Positions 24,375 through 37,366 of a stretch of 64,000 nt of DNA are shown here, in pieces. A model generated the notes under the pieces. The model saw only the letters and a program-made list of their open reading frames with translations, searched no databases and was not told the DNA's origin. This DNA is from Dipteronia dyeriana. Its lineage: Eukaryota > Streptophyta > Magnoliopsida > Sapindales > Sapindaceae. The DNA is taken from NCBI GenBank assembly GCA_032871835.1, contig CM065295.1, positions 64,787,687-64,851,686 of the forward strand, read 5' to 3'. How positions within the stretch are numbered: the stretch's first letter is position 1; each line of letters opens with the position of its first letter. The position numbers were made by a program, and so were the translations under genes.

Positions 24375-25345
24375 GGGTTCAAAAAATAAATGATACTTTT
24401 TGGAGGTAACATTTCAACACCGTCACTACTTTAATAACTTATGTTTAAAAGACACTTATTATGGTGAACGGACAAAACTACTTCCAATAGTTGTTCCACA
24501 TCAGATTTCTTTTATTCATTTTACAGTGACAGAGTTGTAAAGTAGAGAGAGAAAGTCTCGTTGAAACTTAAGCAATCCCTTGAACGGCGACGGAGTGACG
24601 CTACATGTGGATCGAGCTCCCCGCGCGAGCTCACAGTGGTCGAGCTGTCCGGTCAGCTCACGGGGTGTGGGGGGGAATTTAATTACAAAAGACTCGAACC
24701 CAGTAAAAAAAAGTTCGGACACTTGGCAAAATGCTCTAACCCATTAAAAAAAAAGCTCAGACACTTGGTAAAAAAGCTTAAACCCTTACCAAAAAAGCTC
24801 AAGTTTTTTTAAAATGAATTCATGTTTTTGTCAAGTGTCCAAGTTTTTTCTACTGGGTTCGAACTTTTTTGTTAAGTGTCCAAGTTTTCTTTTTACTGGG
24901 TTCGAGTTTTTTTGGTATGGTCCAAAAAAAATTCTAATCCTTGGCAAAAAAGCTTAAACCCAGTAAAAAAAAAAACTCTGGCATTTGACAAAAAAACTCG
25001 AACCTAGTAAAAAAAAACCCTGACACTTACCAAAAAAGCTTGAGTTTTTTTTGTATGAGTTCGAGTTTTTTTACCAAGTGTCCGGACTTTTTTTACTAGG
25101 TTCGAACTTTTTTGATATGATCCAAAAAAATTCTAACACTTGACAAAAAAACTCGGACACTAGCTTTTTTTTAATGTGTCCGAACTTTTTAACCAAGTGT
25201 CCGAACCTTTTTGATATGGTCCAAAAAAATTCTAACCCTTGACAAAAAAGCTCTAACCCAGTAACAAAAAGCTCGGACACTTACCAAATAAGCTCGAGTT
25301 TTATTGCTAAGTGTTCGAGCTTAGCAACAAAAAGCTCGGGCACTT
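24375..25345 (+). mobile_element. MULE-like terminus (solo or truncated), outer end at 24375
   Basis: It opens GGGTTCAAAAAATAAATGAT, matching GGGTTCGAAAAATAAATGAC at 59,101, and continues CGTCACTACTTTAATAACTT and GTTTAAAAGACAC. The leader is unusually CG-rich around 24,590-24,670 (several CGAGCT words) compared with its relatives. A roughly 20-bp array follows at once. Nothing resembling a transposase or Ulp1 frame follows and no right terminus was found. Confidence 0.65.
24690..25345. repeat. Degenerate ~20-bp array with both orientations of CTCGGACACTTGG-like units
   Basis: Words such as AAAAAGCTCGGACACTT, AACTCGAACCCAGTAAAAAA and their reverse complements (CCAAGTGTCCGAACTTTTT, GGGTTCGAGTTTTTTT) alternate, so neighbouring units can pair. 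Spacing between cores is about 20 bp. The array gives spurious Lys/Phe/Glu-rich open frames on both strands. Confidence 0.7.
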
Positions 25346-26808
25346 ACCAAAATTTTATGTTTCTCATTTTCTATATTTTCTTAGAAATCAAGCAGAATAT
25401 AGAAAGTTTGGTTAAATAAACCATCCAAAATACCTGAAAGAAAATGAAATTCAAAGCTTTTAATCTTTAAGCAACCAAACACAAGCATTTAGATATTAGA
25501 TATGCTTCTCCCAAGTATTGGTTCCTTGTATACCAAAGATCGAGTTAGATCACTCTAGTTGCACTTAAAACTATCCAATTGACAATATGTAGTCTGAATA
25601 GTGAATTCTGCTCCCTCTACTCAATCTTCAAGCCAGAAAAGATCATTGTCTAATGATCTTCAACCCTCCCAACAAAAGGGGCAAATGTCATAAATAGAAC
25701 AAACTAACAAACTATAGAGGTAAAATGATTATTTCCCTTACATAAATTCCGTTTAAAAGAAGAATACAATTAGAGCCCGAGGCCATCAAACACAACATTA
25801 AACTGAAAATCGTTGTTGGGAGTACAACCTTGACTATCAAAAAACTCATCCAAAAGAATTTCAATCGGATAGTGATCCTTATCATTACAATTAGGACTTG
25901 GTTATCTCATTTTCATTTCTAATACTATACACATGCATGCTCTCTTTATCGATGTTGGAGTGTTTCTGCAGGTCACCGGATGACATCCAAATCAACTTCC
26001 AACTCCCCCGGATTGAAAAACTAAAGACTGGAAAATTTTGTGTTCACCACAAATATATTATGTAATACAATGAATAATTGATGTAAAGTGCTCTTTTTAT
26101 ATATACAGAATATGCTAAATATGGGGATCAAAATCGACAGCAACTCAAAGGTGAAAAGTATACAAGCAAACACCCACCAAAAGGAAAGAGTTCAAATCAA
26201 AAGCACAAAACACAAAATATTATTCTTTGCTAGTGTGGCTATTTCAAAGCCATAAATCATATTAACCTTGACTCAATTTTCTCTAACAAAGTAAGAAAAC
26301 AAAAATTGATGTAGTGGAGAAAGGGTTAGAGTGTTAGACCAAAACATTTGAATTTACTCCCAACCATGCTCCATCAATTTCAGGCATAACAAATGCCTAA
26401 GAAATTAAAGATAACTTTCAAAAATAGAAACCAAGCTAGCATTCCATTGACAACATCCTAAACTACAACAAAAATGGTCATGGGCTTTAGTAAACACGCT
26501 AATTTTCCGAAAGAGGACTTAAAACTAAATTACATATATAATTCGATACAGTTGCAGATGTGCTTCATACCTGAGCCGACCTGACGGATGTAAACTGCTG
26601 CAAACTAGGAATTATGGGCCTGAGTTTAAGACTTCTAGAACTACGGTTAGAAACTTGCTTCTCCTTCTGAAATTAGAAACCAGGCAAATAATTTTCTACA
26701 TTTGGAGAATGAAACTTGGAAGTAAATGTACATAACTGCATACAAGCCGAAAGTCTACCACTGGAAGGTGGGAAAAACCGGTACCAGAACCAATATAAGC
26801 TCACGTTA
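25346..26808. other. 3' flank of the second O-fucosyltransferase gene; a possible extra 3' exon
   Basis: Mostly AT-rich intergenic sequence. On the minus strand, 26,669-26,575 is bounded by a good acceptor (TTTCTAATTTCAG) and donor (GGCTCAG|GTATGAAGC). This could be a spliced exon of the 3' UTR of the gene that ends at 26,809, or chance. Confidence 0.3.
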
Positions 26809-29800
26809 TTATTCTCCACCTTCAAGTTCATCTTGATCCTCCAATTGAGCTTCTTCCTTGTTTATTTCTCCACCTCCGCTTTCATGATTTCCACCACTAT
26901 GCCGGAAAAATAACCCAGATGCTGAGGAATCATCTTCATCGAGATCCTCTTCGTTTTCCTTGTCTTTTGACCTTGAAATTATTTCGCTGTCCATCCAAAC
27001 AGGGCAATGCTGTACAGTTCCAAGAGCAGCCTCAAGTTGCGAGTTAAATGGACTAGAGGCATTATGAGATGTATCATTAGGATCATGTCTGAAGCAGGAA
27101 CATTCTGGTACTGGATGAGAAAGAAAAGATAATGGCTTTGATCTAGTAGATGCCTCTGTTAATCCATCAAGCAAAGATCTTCTCAGCTGCTTGCGTATTG
27201 ACATTAACCAAGTATGGTTCGCTTGATATAAATGATCACGTGTTTCTTCTAAAAGCTTCATAACTTCTCTCCTGTGTTGACATGAGGGGAAAATAAGAAA
27301 TAAGAAAAAAAATATAAGAGACTTTCCAATTTGAAATGACTTCAGCAGCTATTAAACAGGCTCGAAATATGCTGTAACACAATTTCAGAACTTCCAATGA
27401 GATAATTATATTGCAGAATTATACAGCATACAGTCCACTGCCAACCAGCAAAAAAATAAAAAACTTCAGTTGCATTGCTACGTCTAAGTAGGTTGTTATG
27501 CCATCCGATAAAATGTTCTCTTTTTCTTATCACACATCCCATGTACGAACGCAAACCAATTCTCCCTCCAAAGCTGGAGTAGGAGAGACTGAAACCTAGA
27601 CATTTTGCTTTAATTCTGTGATATAGTAATATATCCAAAAAAAAGACTTCTTAATAACCATTAACTACCTGTCAGGCCTGTACGTTTTTGATGCAGCCAA
27701 CTGATAAAGCCTGTGCCCCATTACCAAACTGGCAAAATTTGGATGCCCCTTACCATCTCGATCAAACCCCGGGATGAATACATCAGCTTCAACACAAATC
27801 ACGTAGTCAATTGCTTCCCATAGTAATTTATGGGCATTAGTCCTCAACTCAATAACTGTACTTTCAGGCTCATTATCACTCTCGGCCACCCAACCCCACC
27901 AACCTTCAATGTTGTATGATTTAGGACGGGCTGGTGGTGGAGGAAGTGGACGAGGACGTGGACCAGCAGTTTTCCAAGCTTCAACCTTCACTTCTTCCAC
28001 AACAGAAGGTGGAGTCACTGGGTAATTTCCATTAAGGTCATCTTCACGGCCATAAATTCTACTGAGCTCCCAACCAGTGCTGAGGGAAGTCCTATCAATA
28101 ACATTTTCAAACATAGCATGCAGAGGAATTAAAGTCCTTTGGCCGCCAAAAACTTCTCCACCTGAGACATATATTGTTGTGTCCCAAGTATATCCATATG
28201 CACGAAGAAGAATACCAACCTGTACAAAATCTACCGCGTTAGATCAGGAACCAGATTTCCTATAAAGATGTTCACTTTAACCCCTCTCCAATATCCTGAA
28301 GTAACTAAGTGGATCATGCAATTAGTGAAAAAAAGAGAGAGAGGTAAACACAAACTAGAAGGCATCATAATGTACGAACTTTGGGTGACATCATTAGCAT
28401 TCTATCTTTTATATCTGTGGATTAATCTACCAAATAAGAATTAAAATCCCCAATTCTACATCCCTTACCTCTTCCGGCATTAAAGGACATGAACCCTTCT
28501 GCCGATGTTCCTCAGAATTTACAGATAGTTTCCCCTTGACAATCCTACGTTTTATCATCCAAGACCGTTTGTGCTGAATGAGTTCAGTGTGCACATCCTT
28601 AGGAAGAGCTCCACGAAACAATAAACATATCAATGTCAGTTAAGCTTCAGCAACAAAAAGATTCATAAATCAAATCGCCAACCATGTCCTAAGAGAGTTT
28701 GAAGCAGGAACCTGGAATAGTTCAGCACAACCAAAATATGCCAAAGCATCTCTGGTCATCCCAGGATCAAAGGCTATAAATGGCCGTCCAGGAGCCCGTA
28801 ACCTGAAATGAATACCAGAAATTAGTCATAAGCTAATAATAAATTTCTGCAACTTGTGCTTACTATGTCGGGTTGTCACTGACCTATGCAAAACTTTTGT
28901 TGCAAGCTCCTGGACCTCTTGTCGAAACCGAAGAGCATGGAAGGCAACCCTACATCTCAGCCTCTGATACTCTTCAAGATGCAGTGGGAGGGTGGCCTGG
29001 ATCAGATCCCAGAGAAGAGAATAATGAGCATAGATGCATAAGAATCCATGATATGGTAGAATAAAAATAGTACCAAATTAATAATGGTTAGTCCCAAAGC
29101 AACAAGAATTTCAATCATTTCCACCATACAACATCAGATGCCAAGAAAATTGTTCACGCACAAAACAGACAACATGGGAAAGGATAAGCATAAAAACTAT
29201 GACAACAATCATGGTTTTAAGGGACAAGAAGATCCTGAAAATCAACCAAGTAAAGCATGATGAGGCAATCTCCCTGTAATGAATCTTAAGAACAAGAACT
29301 AGACCTGTTTTTTTTTTTTTTCTATTTCTTTTGATTTTTAACTTATTTGAGAAAGTTTATTATGCCTTCCACATGATTAAAGGCACTGGCATCACCTAAA
29401 GTACAAATAAGGCACTAGCAACCACACTCAACTCCATTCCAACGAATCAGGGAAACAAATCCGTGTATATACATAAAGTCACAAATACAAAGAAAAAAAT
29501 AAAGGAAAGCAAAGAATGCACATAACTCGAGGTCATTTGGCATATCTCATTACCTGCAAGCATCCACCATCAGAAACAACTAGTTCAACCACTGAATGCT
29601 TGGTTAAGACTGGGAGAACATGGTGCAAATAATAATATGGTGAAGCTGCATACGGCACTCTAAACACCGGGATCTCTTTCTTTCTCCGAGCCCCTTTAAG
29701 ATTTTTTGGAAGGGTTTTTACAATGTTGATATCTTTGGCTAGAGCTGCCATAAATTGGTCCTCATTGTAGAGGTATGCAAAACTCTTGAACTGTGAGCTG

Positions 29801-32340
29801 TATTAAACAAGTTGTTATATACTTATATTGATTGAAACAAAACAATTACAAATGAAATAAATGATAGGCATGATTAAACTTTTAAATAAAATTTAAATTG
29901 CAGCAGTCAGAAAGTAAAGCAACCTGATTCCCTTGCTGCTCGTTGTTGACTGGATCTCAGGTATAACTAAAGTAGCATTAAGAAGCCGAGCAACAACAAC
30001 CACATCAGGTACCTGAAATATTTAGTAAATAAGTTACACTATCATAAGATATGATGCATTATTTCGACAGCAAAAAGACCAATTGACATGGTATCCTCAC
30101 AGAGTTCCTGATCTCATGGAAACCGCCTTGTATCCGTACGAAGAGAAACCCATTTGTTTGTAAACTGGGATCTGTCATAGGTATGCTTTAGTTAGGCCAT
30201 AAATATATGAAATGAAATATATAGATAAGAAAAAACTATCTGAAAACGAGATTTTCCTTTCTGAACCCACATCCTATTCTTTCATATTTCATTACAAGTA
30301 GGTTGAAATAAGCATGCAACAACTTCCATGGTTCTAAAAAGAACACCATCAAAATCCGTTGTGTCCAATAGAAAATATATGAATAGGAGGTATTTTATGC
30401 TTAAATAGCAACACGAACACGTTAGTCCAAAAAATCATTTCTTTTTTCTTTCTTACTTTTCTTTCATTCACTTTCTTTATTCTTTTATTTTGTTAACAAA
30501 ATCACAAAATTGATGCCAACTTAAGGAGAACCCCAAAGGCACCCAATAAACTGCAAAACAATGCAGCGCGATTGCATACACGGTTTTAAATAATCAAGGT
30601 GAAGTGCTGAATGCGCATAAACGAAGTGCACCACAAAAGCAGCCTTGTACTCTTTGATCAGGCCAGACATAGATGAATTTCGCAGTATTTCATTTTGGAA
30701 CTCTAGATCCTTTCTTGGAGGGCTCCAATGTGTATCTTCTACGCATCCTTTTTTATCAGGTATCCCATAGGCATACTTCTTTGATAAGGTATTCTATACT
30801 CATACCAACCACTAAACAATATCTAACAACAATAACAATGCAGTTTAGTCCCATTTTTACTGTTATCACGATTCCTATGACAAAATTCCGAAGTACTGCA
30901 GACAATCTTTCAAGGTCAAATACGATGTGATTAGAAGCCTTGTGTGGCAAACCAAAAGTAAAACCTTCTAGATCAAAAAAATGTCACTGAAAAAAAAATG
31001 GGCTTTTACACAAGTGGAAAAATGCAAGCCTTTCATGAACAACTCATCCATAACAAATTTTGGTAGCATATCTTAAAGTTTGATAGTGACCAAAAATAAA
31101 AAATTAAGTTGCCACTCATTTAATCACTACATGCCTCAACCAAATAACTTGACAACATGGTGATTATATGTTTTAACAAGAATGATGAAAACAGGTGATC
31201 TAAGATTGTCATTACTATCTACATTTTCAAAGTGATCTCAATTTCTTTTCATTCCTTACAGTTTGAATAAGGCTTTGACATCACCTCCTCTGCAGGCATT
31301 ACAATCAATTTTATACCAAAAAAAAAGAGATATAAAGATAAGTACAGTGGAAACTGGATCCTCCTAATCTGCAAGCAATTATTTCTCACAACGGAGTTAA
31401 AATATATATATATATATATCTTAAACCTATGGTTGGCTTTACTTTTGCAATGAGCATCAACAAGATCATAATGTTTTATCAACAAAAGTCTCAATAAAGC
31501 ACAGGAAAATGCTAACAAAAGAAAAAAAGTAAGAGCTAACCAGCATAGTATTCTCTGGGACTTGCATCTGGATGTAAAGATTCAAGAGGCTTTACCGGAC
31601 CCCATAATCTTCTGTACAATAGACTCTGCCCAAACCATTAAAAGGAAAGGAAAAAAAAAACACAATAAGAAGCTACCAACATAGAACAATGTTAAACCAA
31701 AATTAATGGAAGAAATCAGGGGGCAAATAAAATTTATAGTAATGATATAAAGTATTCCAAGTTGCGTTGCAAATTTTATGAAACATTCAAAAGATGGATC
31801 CACAAAAGAATAAACATTAAAAGAAACAAAAGGAAGAAAAAAATATAATGAAAAAAATTATCAGAAAAAGCCCTAAAACACTCAACATTCAATCCAATGC
31901 TCATATAAATCCATTCATATACAACAATAAAAAGTAATTTGTACAGCAATTAGCACCCAATTAAAATAAAACACTAGAAACCATATGAAATTAGTACTTT
32001 GAAATATCCCCCCAGTTTGAAGAAAATAAAAATCAAAGATTTGAACTTGATAACCACTCATTTAACAGTTAAAAGAAAAATGGCAAAGCAAAATAAAGAA
32101 AAGGAGATGCTTGTGGGGTTAAAATTTAAGCAGAAAACTTACAGTTCTAGATGGGTCGAGAGTTTCAAAGATGGGTCTCCAAGAGAAGATGGTGATAGAG
32201 GACTGGTAATCTGAAACGCCGTCCTCTGTGAATCTTGCAAGAAATATATGTACTAATATGGAGAAAATTGATAGAATCATTCCAACCAAACCAACCCACT
32301 TCATCTTCGACTTGAACAACATCTTCCCTTCTCCTTTCAT
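26809..32340 (-). CDS. O-fucosyltransferase family protein, divergent clade, 10 exons, 677 aa
   Basis: Predicted type II Golgi-type glycosyltransferase of the plant O-fucosyltransferase family; substrate unknown. Exons 5'-3': 32340-32143, 31625-31541, 30171-30101, 30012-29924, 29797-29554, 28996-28884, 28802-28712, 28597-28469, 28219-27669, 27271-26809; all GT-AG, phases agree, 678 codons with stop. Residues 14-36 form a membrane anchor. The nucleotide-sugar region begins FVRIQGGFHEIRNSVPDVVV. Where the first family gene has HLRFE this one has FIAFDPGMTRDALAY (about 275-289), so the usual HxR is altered; catalysis of classical type is uncertain. FGGQRTLIPLHAMFEN and EADVFIPGFDRDGKGHPNF are well kept. 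A proline-rich insert (RPRPLPPPPARP) and an acidic C-tail follow. It resembles Arabidopsis At3g30300-like proteins as I recall them. Not closely related to the neighbour at 14.4 kb. Confidence 0.9.
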
Positions 32341-33004
32341 TATTGTTCTCTGTGGCTGTGTGCTGTGTTCCAGTCAAGTAGCAGAGAAGAGAAGAGGAGT
32401 TAGTGAGAGTCGAGAGAAAGTCCCAAGAGATGTGACACGTGCGACAAATATGTTTTGAGTTGTTCATTCATACTTGTAGTGGATCATAGAATTCAGACAT
32501 GCCTATCTGTCTTGGAGAACGTCTTCGATGGGACCGCAACATTGACGGATGGTGACCCCGTCCAATAGAAACGTAGCATTTTATTAAAAAATCAATATAT
32601 ATATTTTAAAACTTTAAAAAAAAAAAAACTATATTTTTATTGGCCTACAGATTTTCTCCTATTTTTCATATCCGTCTTCAATTTCCTCACATCTCACCAC
32701 TCTCTCCTTTGGTGCGTGGACTTAACCTTCCAATCAAAATTTTAAAAATTTATTAATTTCAATATAACAATATTAAAAATTTTATATAAAAATAATAATT
32801 TTGAAACAATTATAATTTTTAAAGAAATATTACATAAATTCCAGTTTTTTTAGGAGAGGGAAAGAACTCGAAATCCACGACCTCAATACGTAGGTGTGAG
32901 AATCTACTACCAGATCAATATCAAATTATCACACTTATAAGTGATGACCTAAATTCACAAACGAATACAATGAAAGGGAAGGTGTCTCCCTCTTTTTTAT
33001 TTGT
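32341..33004. promoter_or_regulatory. Promoter and leader region of the 26.8-32.3 kb gene
   Basis: A G-box (CACGTG) lies at 32436-32441, about 96 bp upstream of the ATG, in a purine-rich leader. Beyond about 32,560 the sequence is AT-rich with no gene. G-boxes are bound by bHLH and bZIP factors generally; no specific regulator is implied. Confidence 0.4.
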
Positions 33005-33187
33005 GAAAAATACTTGGGTACTGATTGATCAGTACCCAATGTACTGACTACTGTGTTTTGATTGGTTGAAAAAACCAACAACAGCCCAATGAATTTAATA
33101 TCAGATACCTTAAATGATTTTTTCAACCAATTAAAATATATGATCAATATCTTGAGTAATAACACTGATCAGTATCTAAATATTATC
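33005..33187. mobile_element. Foldback MITE, ~180 bp
   Basis: The left arm reads AATACTTGGGTACTGAT. The reverse complement of the right arm reads AATATTTAGATACTGAT. Both continue to the shared inner word TTGATTGGTTGAAAAAA / TTAATTGGTTGAAAAAA, giving arms of about 65 bp. Target duplication is not certain (ATA or TA). Confidence 0.6.
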
Positions 33188-34744
33188 GTTTATCTTTATA
33201 TTATGTTAATGTTGATATAAGTAGAGAAATTGTCTTGTGGCCTTGTGGGAGAATAAATAATAATGATGAAGTGTGATTGGAAATGTAATGGTTGTATGGA
33301 ATATTATCAAAAGCTATGGCTTTTGGGTTCCTCCAATGGTAAGATTGTTTTGCGGTAAAACAAAATATGAGAAGATAACATATGGGGCAGCATGTAATTG
33401 ACATTTTTGTACCATATTAATTGAATGAGGAAAAGATGTTTCAGTAAAAGCATTCAATGAGAAAAAGATGTTTCAACAAAACTATTCAATGCTTCCTTAA
33501 TTTGTATTTAACCATAAATTATTCCACCTAATCGATAAACATGACCTCGATTCGATTCCGACCGTGGAACCGATGGTCAGAATTGAATCAGAACCGCCTT
33601 CTAGAGAACCGGATTGGAATCGATTTTCTGGTTCCGATTCCAAAGCCGAACTGTCAATCAGAACCCTTAAGGATCCGGTTCTGGTTTTCTTTTTACAAGA
33701 ACTGGATTCAAACTGTCGGTTCTAAACCAACGGTTCGGTTCCGGTTTTGGAACCGCCCAGTTCCATCATTATATTTTTTTTTTAAAGAAAACAACAGTTG
33801 GTTGGAGCTATTGAGGCCCAACGATCAACCAACAGTTTGGGCCAACGACTCTAACCCTTTTTTTTTTCTTCACACACACACGTTCATTTTTTCCCACTCC
33901 AAATCTCTAATTCTCTCTCAAGTCTCAATTCTCTAATTCTCCTTCAATTACTAAATTATTAAAATTTATTTATTTACAATTACATTTATTTTTACTCAAT
34001 TCAAATTCACTTTTTACAATTTTTTCAAATTTATTTCCATCCATTTTTTCACATTTTTTCAAGTACTTTTTCAATTCGATTTTTCAATGGCAAGTGGAAG
34101 TGAAAATTGTTCAAAGCATTCCAGTAAAGGTAAGGATCATTAGTGAGCTATGATTAACAATGCCGGTTATGACGACATTGCATATCATGACTTCCTGCAA
34201 CAACAAGCCTATGTTGAATCCTTAAACTCTCATCATCCCCCTCTAATAATTTCTGAACCCAATGCCATACCCCATTTAACAAGCCAATCATAAAATATAT
34301 CTGACCCCCTCCAGATTTTGTACCATTAATGGAAGAGAAGTTAGAGAAGCCGTCCAAATCTGATATCTTCGTACACCATATGAAGAAAATTACAAAAGCA
34401 GATGGAAGCACTATAGTGGTTTGTAATTACTATAAAAAAGAATTTAAGTGGAGCAAATCTATAGGATATGGCATATTTTAGAAGCATATAACGAACCACC
34501 ATCTAGATGAACAGACCATATCAAGTTCACAAGCCTAAAGTTGTAATTTTTTTATGATAATTATAAAGGTCGTGTTTCCGTAAGTGCCGACATATGGAGT
34601 GGTCATTGACAAACACATTCATATTGGGGTGTCACTTGCCATTATATCGATAATACATGGTCTATACAAAAAAAGAATTCTTACATTTAGACTTTTTGAT
34701 TGTGTACATATTTCTACTAATATTTTTAAATAGCCTAAAATTAT

Positions 34745-35720
34745 TTTTGATGAGTGCGTTGGGGATTTGAACCGATGATCACGGGATCGTCATGCTTAAT
34801 ATACGCACATAACTCATAGCAATTAATAATGACTATAACAAAAAAAAATAGATGAGATAAAATAAATCAATCACAACACAAGATATATATGGGAAACCCA
34901 AATCGGGTAAAAACCTACAGGCCGTCAGGGTGACAGAGAAAGTTTCACTATGTGATAAATTATTACAAACATATACTCTATGATTTTCTCTCACACCTCA
35001 ACCCCAAACCATGCTCATATGATCCTTGCCAAGAAATCTCTAATATCCCCTAGGTCTCCCATGAATATCACCCATTGATCTTTAACTTGATCTACTAATA
35101 TTCCTTTAGACCCCTCCCTAGATATTCTCATAGGTCTCTCACCCAGATCTCATTGCTCTCTGATGTTACATGGTGTTCTTTTTTGCTCCGCACAAAATAA
35201 CCTAGATACAAGGTTCTAATTATACTAGTTATAGGGAGTTTAAGATATAAAGAAATCCTAATCCTAAATATACAAGAATTACTTGATCTACATAAATACT
35301 ATTTCCTATTTATGACAAGTCTTCTTGTAAAGGATAAATCTTTTTCCTACAAGTACATGACTTTCCTATTCTTCATGAAGACAAACTGTTTTTTCTTTTC
35401 CGATAAGCACACGAACTTTCAGAGAGATAACCTTTCCTTTTTCATGTAACATTTTCGATCTCAGCAAAATACGCCATTTCCGCAGTCTGGGTTGCGGTGT
35501 GCATCCCACTTCCTGCACCGCGTAAAGCTACAGAAGTCCACCACTCAGAATACCGCGATTGGTGCCTTTGCCTCCGCCGCAATCTACACCGCACTTGATC
35601 TCTTAGAATTGACCGCTCCCTGTGCCACGATCCATGTGACTTGTCCGTATCGCGGTCCACACCGCGGGTCCTTTTGGAATCCGTTTATTCAGTTCTTCTT
35701 CGGTCTTCAAACCTCCCTCA
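34745..35720. mobile_element. Foreign insert in the hAT pseudogene, LTR-like at its left part
   Basis: Transposase similarity breaks near 34,740 and resumes near 35,810. The left part contains AAATCGGGTAAAAACCTACA and GTGACAGAGAAAGTTTCACT, wording familiar from plant copia-type LTR/leader sequence, though I cannot name a family. The right part (35,440-35,700) is GC-richer and non-coding. No clean target duplication found. Confidence 0.4.
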
Positions 35721-37315
35721 AACACCATATTCAACTTTCAAACGTTTGTCGACTTCTTCAGGAAGTTTCACATCAGTTAAATCTCGTTTGGTTCACACTG
35801 GGTTCACTTGAGAATACGAGTCAAAACCTAACAGAATGTATAATTGAAAACAAAATTTTTACAATTGGTTTTTATAATGCTTCCAACGATACCTCAGATA
35901 TTCCTTATTTAATTGGTTTAAGCAAACCTTATTTTGGTGGTAAATTTTTTCATCAAGCATGTGCATGCCATGTTTTAAAATTATGTGTTTAAAATGGATT
36001 AACAATTCTTCAAGCTTTTATTAAACCTATTAGAGATACCCTCTATTATTTGTGGAAAAATTCTTCTGTAATGAAAGTATGAGCAAAGTTTTGTGAACAA
36101 AATGGTAGGCGTGCCATTAGATTTTCTTTTGATGTTCCAACACATTGGAATTCTACTTATAAATTGTTCGATAAAAGTTATGATTATAAAGATTTATCAG
36201 TTACTTTTATTCAATATAATGTTAATGACATTAATCTTTATGCCTACCATTCGGATGTTTGTACACACATTTATGGTTTGTTAAAATGTTTTAATAATGC
36301 TACTAACAATTTTTCTGGTATTTATTATCCTACTACCGATTTATTTATTGTTGAGAGTATTAATATTGTTGGTGCATTTTCTGAGTGTGCATATAATATA
36401 CAATTTGCAAGACTGCGTTAATGCTATGAAAAAAAATGGTTAGACTATTATAAGGAGTTTCCAACTGTTTATTTGATTGCAATGTGTTTTGATCCACGCT
36501 ATAAATTAAAAAGTTTGTCTGAATATTTAACTCTTTATTATCAATGTTTAGAAATGGATTATGATGTTACTAGTTCTTGTTCTATAATTAAGACATTATT
36601 TTATGAGTTATATGACGAATATCTTAGAGTTTATGGTCTATCATTGAACATAGATGTTTCACAAACTCAAAATGTATCTCATACCTCATCATCCTCCAGA
36701 TTAATGGGGTTAGGGTATCAATTGTTATCCCAAAAAATCAAAAAATTACCAAGTTCTTCTTCATCAAGCTCGACCTTGTATTTCGAGGTTGAAATTTATC
36801 TAAATGCCTCTGTTGAGTTTATGAGAGATGGTGATTTAAAAAAAATGATATCCTACAATGGTCGAAGGAGCATAAAAGGTACTTTCCAATCTTGGTTATT
36901 ACAACCAAACAAGTTCTTACAACACCAGTTTTCTATCGTGGCTACGGAACAAGAGTTTAGCGTCAGTGGAAATATTTTGGACACAAGATGTTCGCTTTTA
37001 AGTTTGGAATTAATTCAAATGCAAGATTGTGTTGATGATTGGATCAAAACGTAAAAGATATTACAAGAAATCGATAAAGAAGCACCCTATGATTTCTTCG
37101 ATGATGACCATACCCCTACCATTGGAATGGAAGACAACGATTAGTTACGGTCCCAACTCACATCACTAAACCGACAATAAAAAGATCAGAGAACTACGTA
37201 GTCTTTGATTCCTCTAAACCCCAAGAGGATGCGTAGGAAACGTAATTGTTGTAAAAATTAAGTGCAAGGTGAATTTATTTATTTTTAGTTTTAGTTTATT
37301 TTTTTTTAGTTTCCT

Positions 37316-37317
<2 letters not shown>

Positions 37318-37361
<44 letters not shown>
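37318..37361. repeat. (AT)n microsatellite
   Basis: About 44 bp of AT dinucleotides following the hAT dimerisation frame. Confidence 0.9.

Positions 37362-37366
<5 letters not shown>

Noticed and set aside
1..25345. The inverted MULE end at 8.9 kb and the direct end at 24.4 kb as the two TIRs of one large element
   Set aside because: Their outer ends face each other, so the 8.9-24.4 kb genes lie outside both elements, not inside.
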